Shown: positions 32,494 through 42,566 of the stretch, one piece after another | Layout of the letters: every line of letters starts with the position of its first letter | Position numbering within the stretch: position 1 is the first letter of the stretch | From: Sequoia sempervirens | Lineage: Eukaryota > Streptophyta > Pinopsida > Cupressales > Cupressaceae | Reading direction: 5' to 3' | Assembly: GCA_007258455.2 (NCBI GenBank) | Contig: VDFB02193867.1 | Coordinates: 566,707,742-566,771,741, forward strand | DNA length: 64,000 bases | Notes under the pieces: model-generated | Database searches by the model: none | Told to the model about the DNA's origin: nothing | Seen by the model: the letters and a program-made list of their open reading frames with translations, nothing else | Program-made: the position numbers and the translations under genes

Positions 32494-33930
32494 TTGAAGG
32501 ATAAAGCGAAGCTGGATTGGATTAGATCATTCTCCCTGGAAAGGTTTCAAAGAATTCTACGGTCCACACCAAACAAGGGAGAATTCAAAGAATTACAGCT
32601 TCCCACGAGGGCAAAGCGAGCACAAGGAAGTAGTGCCACCTCTTCCTCTTCCTCTATCCCATCCGCTCCCATTTCACCCTCATCTTCATCTGGCTGGCCT
32701 TCATCTTCCACCCAACCATCTCAAACAGCATTTGCACATCATATCTCTGGCAGCCAGGGGATCGCTCCTCTCCCGGCCCTTTCAGCCCAAAGCACAGTCT
32801 AGGCAGCCATAGCTGCAGGGCAGCCCCACATTGTGGTTGTATTGCCAATATAGCCCCAAATCCCTGTTCTCCAATAACAAGTGCCACCTCCGCCTCCCCC
32901 CATGGCTTGGCTTGCACATAACCCTTCGCCGATACATTTTGCAATCTACAATGATATGCCCAAGAATCTGGAAGGCTTTTTTTTGAAGTTCCATCTGCGA
33001 GACATGCAAAGAACAGCCGAGGAGCATATCAAGATATTCGAAACGGCGATCACCAAAATGCAGGTGGATCACAAGGACGTTGTGTGTCGCCTCTTTCTGC
33101 ATTCATTGGGAGAAGAGGCCTTCTACTGGTACATCAATCTGCCGAGGGGATCCATCACCTTGTGGAACCTAATGAATAATTCCTTTCTACAGAAATACAA
33201 GATCCCTGTCAACCCCGTGGACCTTTACCAATAGTTCATGTCCATCAGAAGGAAGGTCAACGAACCTATCGGCTCCTTTAATGGCTGCTTTCACCGGGCT
33301 CACATGAGGCTTTAGGATCCATACATCCATAATGATGCGACAGCTCTCCCAGTCTATTACGCAAAGCTGGACAACCTCACGTCGGCCTTGGTGAAAAGGA
33401 TGCGTCCGCCGCCCGCTACCCTACTGGCCGCCTACGCAAAAGCTATTATCACTAGTGTGGACTTGGGGCAAAATATCTTCGGCCCGCTACCCTCTTTGGG
33501 GCCTATCGCCCACTCAATGTAGATTCAGGGGCTTAATCAGGCATTTGCTCACTAAACCCCTCTTATGAACCAGGTGCCTCAATTGCCTATCGTGTCGCAT
33601 CTGAGGCAGCCGTTGAATTATGCGCCTCCCGCAACTTCCTATTTGCAGCCCCAGTAGCAGTACAGTTATTCCCAGATGGCTCCGCAACAACAAGCGTATT
33701 CCCAACAACCCCAGGCGCCATTATACCTATCGGGACCGGACTTTCCTCCAGCCTATCAAAATTAGCCGGCAGCCCCGCCTTCTTTTCTCCAAAATCTGGC
33801 CCCATCGCCTTGGGGTGCGACCGAGAAGGACAAGCTAGAGGAACTAACGGAAATGATCAAGAAAATGTCCACAAAGATGACACATCTGAAGAACCAGAAC
33901 AACCAGTTGCAAGCCTCCCAACGCAATTTT
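32494..33930 (+). pseudogene. gag region, giant element
   Basis: The plus frame begins M-K-D-K-A-K-L-D-W-I-R, passes a Ser/Pro-rich linker and reaches the gag core near 32940-33240: P-K-N-L-E-G-F-F-L-K-F, then C-R-L-F-L-H-S-L-G-E-E-A-F-Y-W and L-M-N-N-S-F-L-Q-K-Y. These match the retrotransposon gag family. A Q/P-rich tail and a short helical K-L-E-E-L-T-E-M-I-K-K-M segment follow near 33830. No CCHC knuckle is seen. Stops occur about every 60-120 codons. The frame differs by one from the pol frame. Confidence 0.75.
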
Positions 33931-35184
33931 TAGGCCAAACCTCAACAGGGACAGTCGAGACAATAGAGACAACAGGGACAATCAGGAAGTGGTCACTTCC
34001 TCCGGGCAGAATTATGAGAGGGGGCATAACTCCAATCAAAGTGTAGAAAGGAGACCCTCTCAGAGGCAGAATCGTATATGAAACACCAGGCCTAACAATA
34101 GTGGTGTCTCCACACCATTTGATCAACCAGCAAGCAACGACAAAACATCCAGCGGTGTGTATCTGGCCGAAGCAGCTTTATCCAGATGGTGTCGACTTCA
34201 CAAAACTAGCAGGCATTCTAAACTGGATTGTCCTGAGTTCTAGACAGCTACTGAAATCTTCCAGGTGGAGGTACAAAATGTTGTCGATAATGCCAACTGC
34301 AAGGATATCATCCCATCTGAGCCCTACGATTCCTCGTGTCTGGTAGTCAATCAGGCGCCGTTTTCACAAGGTGACCGCAACAAGCCCGAAGTCGAGCCTA
34401 CTCCTACTGAGGATGAGAATGCGCAAGAGGTAAGTAATGAACAAACCTTGGCTCAGCTTTTTGATTTAGTGGATAATGGTCCGGTGGATGAGGAAGAACC
34501 ATTTGTGGATGAGGTACACATGTTCCATCAGTGGTCAAGTCTGTACTTCCTTAGAAATAGGCAAACAGGTTGACCCTTCACAACTTCTACCCCACCAAAT
34601 AACTTTGCCACTCCACCTAATCCAAATACCAGCAATAACCCTGGGCTCCCTCATATACCCGCCCAATACCTCAACAAGAACCAATCTCAAAACCAACCAC
34701 AAGGTCAGCCTCAGGGCCAACCTCAAAATCTGCTTGAGCAAACCAAGGCCCAAACCCCTAGTTATCCCATAGGCTAAGCTTTTAGCTCCGAAATAAAGCA
34801 AATGGGTGAATATGTGGTGGAAGAGTTCAAGAAGGTCAAAATTAGTTTGCCAGCCTTCAAATTACTCAAGGTTCCTACCATGAGGCACGTTTTCTTTAGG
34901 GTTCTGAATGGGACTCCATCCTCTAACATGACACAAGAGACCCCAGCTAAGAGGGTAACCTTTGAGGAGCTTAGAAAAGAATAGGAAATACAGGACAATA
35001 TTGGAAGAAGAAACAATGTGCCCGTAAATCAGTCGGCAAGTAGATACATTAAAAAGGAGCCAAAAAGGACTGGTAGACAGCCTCCCAAGGACCAGCAATT
35101 TAAGCAAGCCAAGGATGCGGGTAGTGATAGGAATAAAGGTCAAATAGCTCAAATAGACACACCTGTGGGCATCCTCTAAGGGAG
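33931..35184 (+). pseudogene. gag-protease connecting region, giant element
   Basis: From about 34265 the plus frame is in phase with pol. It reads an acidic segment (E-E-E-P-F-V-D-E-V), a Q/N/P-rich segment with repeated Q-P-Q-G units (34690-34730), then V-E-E-F-K-K-V-K-I-S-L-P-A-F-K-L-L-K (34815-34870) and a K/R-rich stretch. The last resembles the I-S-x-P-x-x-E-L-x-K segment upstream of protease in Tat/Athila elements. 33931-34264 has no clear frame, probably because of indels at the gag/pol junction. Confidence 0.55.
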
Positions 35185-35540
35185 ACCGGAAACTCCCTTG
35201 TTCCTGACTACCATTAGGGTCTTTGGGAAGAACTTACACAACTGCCTACTTGATTCAGACGCGTCTGCCAATGTCATGCCCTTGGTCATATGCAAGGCTC
35301 TTGGCATCACCCCCACGCCTTCAAAGAGAAAGGTGACCCAGCTGGACAAAACAGAGATCAACATCGTGGGTGAAATAAACTGCATCCCCATGCAAATTGT
35401 TGCAGACCCTCAGATATAGTAGGTCGTTGATATCCAAGTGGTAGACATTCCCGATGCTTATGGAATTATTTTGGGGAGGGAGTTCACCAAAGCGTTGAAC
35501 GGTTACACCTCCACAGACCTTTCTCACATGTGGTTGCCAT
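35185..35540 (+). pseudogene. Aspartic protease domain, giant element
   Basis: The plus frame reads C-L-L-D-S-D-A-S-A-N-V-M-P (active-site block, D-S-G expected; the third residue is now D, explained by one G-to-A change), then A-L-G-I-T-P-T-P and, after two stops, G-I-I-L-G-R-E-F. Size and spacing fit a retropepsin. The altered catalytic loop plus the stops indicate inactivity. Confidence 0.78.
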
Positions 35541-36120
35541 GGAAGGGGCTACCAAATCAGATCCGTATCGACCGTGAACCTCGTATGAAGTATATGATCA
35601 CGGAATATAATAATCTCAGTGAGGTGTTGTTTGCTGAGACCGATTTAGGGAACTATCACCCTTTTGCCTACTAAAATGAACTTGAGCTTCAGGTAGAATG
35701 TGCAGATGAAGTACTGCTGGTGTTGTGTAGTCCTTCGACCAGTTCTACACTAATGCCCATGGATACCGAAACATTAGCAGAAGTTGATAATGAGCTGGGT
35801 AAGGATGACAACTGGGGACTACTCGATGGATTCCAAGATTTCATAAAAAAATGCGCAAGAGATCAGCTTAGCTTAGGAGCCAAAATGAATTTCCAAGATC
35901 TCTTATTGCCAAACTGGTGTAGGGTCCACAATGCTGCTCACTCTGAATTTGATTGTTGCTTGTGCCAAGTGGCAGTGGAGCATGTTAAGAAAGTAGCCGC
36001 TCCTTAGACAGAAACACCTAAGGAGACACCACCAGAACCGCCTGTTGGTCATTGCCCCGAACCAGAAAACTCCCCTCAAATCACAAAGCCTGCCGTCCAG
36101 CCGAAAGGGAAAGGAAGTTC
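35541..36120 (+). pseudogene. Protease-aRNH linker with a Cys/His cluster
   Basis: The pol frame continues from protease with W-K-G-L-P-N-Q-I-R-I-D, an acidic stretch and then, near 35917-35970, W-C-R-V-H-N-A-A-H-S-E-F-D-C-C-L-C. The C-x2-H ... C-x2-C spacing could bind a metal. I recognise no family. A proline-rich segment (36010-36060) leads into the aRNH. Confidence 0.45.
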
Positions 36121-36129
36121 GACCAGACA

Positions 36130-36540
36130 TGAAGACAAGGAATCCTCCGAGTGTTGGACGCTCTGATTTGATGGATCAAAGTCAAGGCAAGGAGCTAGAG
36201 TGGGGATCAAACTCATTAGTCCAACAGGTAAGATATTTCTTGCTGCCCACCGATTGCAATTTTATTGCACCAATAACGTAGCAGAGTACGAGGCCCTAGT
36301 CCTTGGCTTTCTTATGGCCTTGAAGAAAAATGTGAAAGTGCTACAAATTTTCAGGGATTTCGCACTTGTAGTTAAGCAGGTCAAAAAATTATACTCCTGT
36401 CATGATCGGAGACTCACAAATTACCAGCACAGGGTTTGGGATCTATTAGAGGGCCTAGATGCATTTAACATACAATTAATCCCTCATGCTCAGAATCGCA
36501 CAGTCGACGCTTTAGCTCAAGCGGCTAGCACTCTACAACC
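36130..36540 (+). pseudogene. Archaeal-type RNase H upstream of RT, giant element
   Basis: The pol frame reads F-D-G-S-K-S (36167, catalytic Asp, preceded by a stop), C-T-N-N-V-A-E-Y-E-A-L-V-L-G (catalytic Glu), V-L-Q-I-F-R-D-F-A-L-V-V-K-Q-V (second Asp) and P-H-A-Q-N-R-T-V-D-A-L-A (last Asp). All four catalytic acids are present. It is the same domain type as at 6090-6475 but lies before RT, in phase with both protease and RT. No second aRNH is visible between RNase H and integrase (38345-38455). This order is unlike the usual Tat order. Confidence 0.85.
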
Positions 36541-36949
36541 CCTATCTTTATCTGGGCTCAAGAAATTTATTGTTGAGCTAACATCCATGCCATCGGTCCT
36601 AGATAATGTTACTCACCTGCAGGTCTTCAATGATGATAAGCATATCCTCTAGTTCATCACAAGTTCTGATGTTTTCGCTGCCCAAATAATTGATGAAGCT
36701 AATTTGTAGGAGGCTGAACTAGATATAGAAGGGGTTATCAACCTCAAGACCAACATGATCCCCAAAGGTATGGTTCAGCTAGAGCACGTATTCAATTTAG
36801 ATCAGATCAAGGATCAGGATCAGCAAATAAAAAAGGAGGCTATAAGCAACCAGTGCAATGCTCACAACCTGGGAATGACCGAGGATACCAAGAATGTTTT
36901 TATTAGAAAGGTGTGCACGCTTGAAGAAAAGAAGGGGATCACGGACGCG
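36541..36949 (+). pseudogene. aRNH-RT linker, giant element
   Basis: The in-phase pol sequence includes N-M-I-P-K-G-M-V-Q-L-E and the C-N-A-H-N-L-G-M-T-E-D-T segment that precedes RT in Tat-type elements (usually as a C-x-L-G-T-x-E block). A few stops. No separate domain is recognised. Confidence 0.5.
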
Positions 36950-37780
36950 TTATGAAGGTATCATGACATGGTGGCATGGAGTTACGAAGATTTGAAAACA
37001 TACGACAACTTTGTCATCACGCACACCATCCCTCTGAAGACTGAAGTGAGGCCATTCCATCAGCTGCAGTGCCCTATCAATGCCTTGCTAGAACTTGTCA
37101 TTTACAGGGAGGTGCAAAAATTACTTTCAGCAAGAATCATCTTTCCCGTCAGGCATTCCATGTGGGTGGCCAACTAGGTCCCGGTTAGGAAAAAGAATGG
37201 AGATATTAGATTGTGTGTGGATTTTCGCAATCTAAACCGCGCCTCAGAGAAAGACAACTATCCAGTGCCTTCACTGGATGAAGTGCTGCAAATCGTCAAC
37301 GGCTCTCAAATGATGTCGTTCCTCGACGGGTACTCCGGGTATAATCAAGTAATGGTATAATATGAGGATCGTCACAAGACAGCGTTCACCACTAAGTGGG
37401 GGACGTTTGTATACAGAAGAATGTCGTTCGGGCTCATCAACGTCGGTGCTACTTTCTAACGCACCATGGATATCACCTTCAAAGACCTGATTGGTAAATG
37501 TATAATCATCTATATGGACGATTTGACCATATTCTCTAGGAGGCGGAGTGATCACGTCTCTGACTTATGCAAAGTATTTCAGAGATGCAGAGAGTTCGGG
37601 GTTTCCCTAAACCCCAAGAAGTGCATTTTCGGAGTGACCGAAGGCAGGTTGCTCGGGCACATCATTTCGGAGCAAGGAATCTCCATTGATCCTGAGCGCA
37701 TTGAGTTGTTACTCAAGATTCAACCTTCAGGCAGCAAGAAGGAATTAAAATCTTTCTTCGAAAAGATCAATTTTGTCTAA
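36950..37780 (+). pseudogene. Reverse transcriptase domain, giant element
   Basis: The plus frame reads M-V-A-W-S-Y-E-D-L, P-V-R-H-S-M-W-V-A-N, D-I-R-L-C-V-D-F-R-N-L-N-R-A, M-M-S-F-L-D-G-Y-S-G-Y-N-Q (block A), F-G-L-I-N-V-G-A-T-F (block B), I-I-Y-M-D-D-L-T-I-F-S at about 37507 (active site) and L-N-P-K-K-C-I-F-G-V. The Y-M-D-D variant differs from YVDD in element 1. Stops at positions usually occupied by Q (before R-T-M-D and after Q-V-M-V) fit CAA-to-TAA changes. The domain is otherwise collinear and in one frame. Confidence 0.9.
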
Positions 37781-37819
37781 AAATTCATCACAGGTTTTGC
37801 AGAAATTGTCAAACCTCTC

Positions 37820-38345
37820 AATGCCATGCTCAAACAAGACGTCAAATTCGAGTGCACACCGGATGCCAAACAATCCTTCGAAGAAATCAAATGGGTCATT
37901 GCTGAGGCACCTGTGTTAGTCAGTCTAGATTATCTGAAGCTGTTCTATATCTACTCATTTGCTTCAGAGCATTCTTGTGCTAGTATGCTGACCCAAAAGG
38001 ATGACGAGGGTAATGAGAATCTGATCACCTTCATGAGTGCTCCCCTCAAAGATGCTAAATTGCATTACCACAATATTGAAAAGTAGGTGTACGCTCTCGT
38101 CAAAGGAGTGAAAAAATTTAGACACTACATTCTACGCAACAAGGTGTTCGCTATTGTCCCCAACCCAGCAGTCAAAACGCTGCTTATGCAGAATGAATTG
38201 GGCAAACGAAGGGCCAAGTGGGTTACCCTGCTTCAAGAGTACGATATGGAAATCCAACCGATGAAATTGGTGAGGGGACAGGCACTCACTCGCACAATTG
38301 CCGAAACAGCAGCAGAGGTTGGACCTGAACTCATGATACAATAGT
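37820..38345 (+). pseudogene. Canonical RNase H domain, giant element
   Basis: The plus frame reads F-E-C-T-P-D-A-K-Q-S-F-E-E-I-K (connection), L-F-Y-I-Y-S-F-A-S-E (normally D first), L-I-T-F-M-S-A-P-L, Y-H-N-I-E-K then stop, V-Y-A-L-V-K-G-V-K-K-F-R-H-Y-I-L and G-K-R-R-A-K-W-V-T-L-L-Q-E-Y. This is the RT-linked RNase H of gypsy elements. The first catalytic acid appears lost. Confidence 0.82.
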
Positions 38346-38455
38346 ATCAGCTTGAAAATGTCTCCCCGGGAGAATGGTACCAAGATGTCATTTATTATCT
38401 GCTAAATCATGAGTGTCCACCGCATCTGCAAGGAGTCCAGAAGAGGGCCCTGAGA

Positions 38456-39603
38456 TTGAAAAGCAATGGTTATATGTTGCAGGGTTCTATTCTCTATAAG
38501 AAGAATCATGAGGGCATTTATCTAAGATGCCTCGACAAGAAGGAAGTAGAACGCGTTTTGAGGGAGTTTCATAATAAATTTGGTACGGGCCATGGCTTGG
38601 GTTCTTCTACGGCACATCAGATATTAATGGCAGGGTATTATTGGCCAACTATCTTCAAGGATGCCCATTGCCATGTTCGTTCATGTCATATGTGCCAGAC
38701 TGCTGCCACCAGGGAGAGGAATTCTGCTATCCCACTGCAGCCCGTGCTGGAGGTAAGGCCTTTCGCGTAATGGGGTCTCAACTTCATCGGTCCGGTAAGC
38801 CCTCCATTGTCTATGGGACACAGGTACATTCTGATCGCTACTGATTATTGTACTAGATGGATGGAAGCAATAGTATGTAAGCATTGCACAACTGAAGTAG
38901 TTACTGATTTTTTAAAAAGTTTCATTTTAAATCGCTTTGGTTGTCCATATGTTTTGGTATGTGATAATGGACCTGCCTTCACTTCATTAAAATTCAATAG
39001 CTAGGCGTTTGACAATGGGATTGCCCTCAAGGCAATGGCCTTGCCGAATCCACGAATAAGAATTTGATTACTATGATCAAGAAGCTGCTAGATAGGAATC
39101 CCAAGAACTGGCATACCCAGCTCCATTTTTCCCTTTAGGCTGATCGCACCCGCCATAAGGTTACCCTTGGTGATTCTCCGTTCCACCTTGTCTATGGCCT
39201 TGAGCCTATATTCCCCATCCACTTGAAAATTCCTACTCTTCAGTTCATTAACGATTTTTATGGGGGAGGAGATCGTAGGGAAGCTCGGTTAGCTGAGCTC
39301 TTACATTTAGAGGAAGTCTGGAACCATGCAATAGAAAATTTTGCCAAACATCAGGGCGTAGTTAAGAGATGGTTCAATTGTCGAGCCAAAATCAAGGCCT
39401 TTAGGATTGCAAATTTGGTCCTATATTGGGACAAGGCCCATGAAAAGAAAGGGGGACACAATAAATTCGACAAGCTCTGGCTTGGCCCCTTTCAGATAGC
39501 TGAGATTTTAGGAGATAATGCCTTCCACCTAAAGAACTTAATCGGTGAGAACATCCCGTTGCCAGTCAACGGGCAGCACCTGAAGCATTACTTTCAAGCT
39601 TGA
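38456..39603 (+). pseudogene. Integrase domain, giant element
   Basis: The zinc-binding N terminus reads E-F-H-N-K-F-G-T-G-H and C-H-V-R-S-C-H-M-C. The catalytic core reads W-G-L-N-F-I-G-P, A-T-D-Y-C-T-R-W-M-E-A (first Asp), V-C-D-N-G-P-A-F (second Asp) and P-Q-G-N-G-L-A-E-S-T-N-K (Glu). All three catalytic acids are therefore still encoded, though a one-base shift near 39000-39050 separates the last from the others. The C-terminal part reads L-W-L-G-P-F-Q-I-A and ends H-L-K-H-Y-F-Q-A, stop at 39601-39603. No chromodomain. Confidence 0.87.
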
Positions 39604-40074
39604 GCTCCTTCGAGCTCTTTGTTGTAAATACCTGTACATAGGTTAGGGTAGTTGCTTTCTTGCTTTCTTGTGTTTGGTTTGTGTTGCTTTTGTTTTCTCC
39701 CTCCCGGCTATCTTGTTTCAAAAGATGTTTCCTATTCCTTTGTGATGGCCGTGCTTGCCTGACAAGCGGTTCACTTTGTTGTCCATTCTTTATGTTCTCT
39801 GGCTAAACATTCACTCTAGACTATTGGTCTTTGCAAAGCTGTCTACGAATGATTTCCTTGTCTGAACTCTGCTCAGAACTTTACCCTTCGCCAGATCTTC
39901 TTACCCGCATCTCAGATCTCTCACAAATCACATAATAATAAATTCTGAAGGACCGTACTATGGTTGTTATGACACCCTAGTGAGTGAAAAATCTTAAGTC
40001 TACTCCAGTGACCACTGCAATCTCAAACCCATTGTAGGCTTCAGTGCTTACCTGGTCAAACCAAATGGTAAAAG

Positions 40075-40136
40075 AGAAATGAAATATCAAAGCAAAAAGA
40101 AAGGGAGAAAAGAAACTATGAAGAAGGGAAATAAAT
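40075..40136 (+). other. Long purine-rich tract in the 3' UTR
   Basis: Almost uninterrupted A/G with a few T or C (for example aagaaagggagaaaagaaac and gaagaagggaaa). It could be an internal polypurine tract for plus-strand priming, but it lies about 385 bp from the LTR. Confidence 0.4.
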
Positions 40137-40156
40137 GACCGTATGGGTGTTTGGAT

Positions 40157-40268
40157 AACTCTACCAGGGCTATGGACGCCCAGTTGGCAGTAGAGCAATA
40201 TCCATGAGATTGTAGCGACAACTCTGTTGGGGCTATGGATGCCTGACTGGCAGCGGGGCAATGTCCAG
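40157..40268. repeat. 63-bp tandem repeat in the 3' UTR
   Basis: Two diverged copies: aactctaccagggctatgga starting at 40157 and aactctgttggggctatgga starting at 40220, each followed by a ggcagYRGRGCAATRTCCA-like end. About 80-85% alike by eye. Confidence 0.75.
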
Positions 40269-40485
40269 GTTACTTTTGGTGTTAGGCGACTTATCTAGCT
40301 CACTCGGTTAAAGTGATAACCCTGGTTACTATCCTTAGGAAAGGAATGAACTCACTTCACACACGCTTCTGAGATGTCCTGTAAGCTGACCCAATTAAGG
40401 ATCTCGTTCTCCCGGATTCATCCTTGGAAGCTGCTCCTGGTCTGCGAAACCAGAGATTGTGGGCCTTGAATGAATATTTATCCCT

Positions 40486-40505
40486 AGAACGCTCCGGAGC
40501 GTTCT
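40486..40505. repeat. 20-bp perfect palindrome next to the 3' LTR
   Basis: AGAACGCTCCGGAGCGTTCT is identical to its own reverse complement and lies 16 bp upstream of the 3' LTR start. There is no second copy at the 5' LTR, since it is internal sequence. Confidence 0.9.
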
Positions 40506-42566
40506 CTAGCGGAGTCAAATTTGTTGTGCCCTTAGCACACACGCCCCGTTCAGAATGGGGACCCTCTTTTCTTTCGCTTTCTCTGGCCTTTTGGGGCTGC
40601 ATCGTCTTGTGTGCCCCCCTTTTTTTTTGATGTTCCGCATGGTTGATATTGCTCTAAGGTTTCATCCTAAAATCAACCACGCTTTCCCTTTTGGTTTTTG
40701 CTGCCCTCCGGGGCATCGTGGGTTCCTTTGGCATTTTCGACTCTGGGGCAGCCCTGGGCCCCTCCGGGACCGAGCCTCTGGAGTTCCCCTTTCGAGCTTC
40801 CCCTTTGCATTTTCTGCCCTTTGTTGTGTCCCCTGGGCGTCTTTCCGCCCCTCGGGGCCCGCCCTGCCGTTTTTCGTTTGAACTTCGTTGGAGATTTCCC
40901 GGGCGGCACCTGCCCCTTCGGGCCCCGGTCCTCGGAAGTCCGTCCTTGGACTTCCGTCCTGGGCTCGCCGTCTATGATGGCGAGCCTCCGGTGGTCACCC
41001 GCCCCTCGGGCCCTGGGATGCTCGCCGCTGCCATCGCCCAAGCTCACAGAAATCACACGGCGGCCGTCGTTGCGCGTCCTCCCGGCCGCCGAGCCCCGAG
41101 GTCTCCTCCGCCACTGCCGACCTAATTTGAAATTCACCAAATTTTTGGCGCAGCTATACCGACATTTATTGCAGCATTGATGGCACTTGGGGTATATAAT
41201 GCCCAAACTCACCAGTCATTTTCATTGTTTGAATTGATGCGAATTGGAGTAGCGATCAACTGGAGCCCACCGCCTTCTGTAGCATCTCGATCGTCACCAT
41301 CAAGTTCGCTCCGACGATCCCCAATAGCCTTCACGCCTCACCTTTTAGTGTATTCAATGTAGGCCACCCCCGTTTTCCCTCCATTTTTTTCATCATTTTG
41401 GAAGAGTTATATAATTGAACAATTAATTAAATTGGCATAAAATTGAAGAAAGCCAAATCACGCCGATAACCCATGTGTTAAAATATCCCAAACCTTTCGA
41501 AACGCCCTCGCCGCCGATCCGGAACTTTTCAGTCACGCGGTTGTTCTTCACATAGGGCAATCTACTCCCTCGGGTCCGAGGCCCGTCTCTGCCGTTCAAG
41601 ATTAAAGCGTAAAAAAACCCGCAAGCAGCAATCTTTCCCTCTGGACCCGGTCCGTCAGATTTCCCTAACCGGGCTTCCATCCGCTCTTCACCGAGCTCGG
41701 ACTACCCAAACACTCCACCTCCCCGGTTCTCGGATCCCGGCAGCTGCTCAGCTGTTTAAGTTTGATTCGTGGCTCGCGTCCTTCGTGGCTTTCGGGCCTG
41801 GCCGTCTGGAATTCCGTCCTCAGAACTCCATGACGGTTCTGCTGACCTCGACGGCGGAACCCTGCTAGCGGCCTGCCCTCCAGGACCCAGGTATCTTATC
41901 GCCACGGCCGTTCAAATTTTCTGATGATCACGCAGCAGCTGTCACCTTACGCCCTCCCGGTCGCCGGGCCCCGGAATCTCCGCCGCCGTCGCCTACTTAA
42001 ACTCAATGAAAACCTTGCGGCAGCCGTTACCTCATGTCACCCCGGCCGCCGGGTTCCGACATTACTTCCGCTGCCACCAAGCCTGAACGATAAGTCCGTG
42101 TCGGACGTCCTTTGGCCTCCCGGGCCCCAGGCTCCGGACTTCCGCCGCCAGGTTTTCATTGTCTATCAGCCGCCTCCATATGCCTTCTCCTGCTGGCTTC
42201 CAGGCCTGAAACCTCTTATGCGCCTTAAATCGATCCAAGCAAGCTCTAATCCGCAATCTGACTTCAACCCATGTCCTAAAATTTGCTGTTCTCCATCATG
42301 AGCTTCTCAGAACTTTGAAATTTGGCCAAGGGGGATCTCCGGGAACTCTCAGTCGCATTCTCCCTTCTAGGCAGCATTTCTGCCAGGGAAGTCCGACCCT
42401 CCGGGCCCGGATTGTCCAAACGCCCTGAAACAAAGATCGATACCATCTAAGGATAAAGATTGTGATATATTTGAATGATTGTTTAGATGATATGCTCAAA
42501 ATATGGACTAACATTAATGCTTTTTTATGTGTTGTTGTGCTGACTTCGCCCTTGCATGCAAAATAT

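Larger units (their letters stand above)
39604..40521 (+). other. 3' untranslated region between pol and the 3' LTR
   Basis: 918 bp without coding signal. It contains a purine-rich tract (40075-40136), a 63-bp tandem repeat (40157-40268) and a 20-bp palindrome (40486-40505). No classical polypurine tract abuts the 3' LTR; the last bases are gcggagtcaaatt. Confidence 0.7.
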
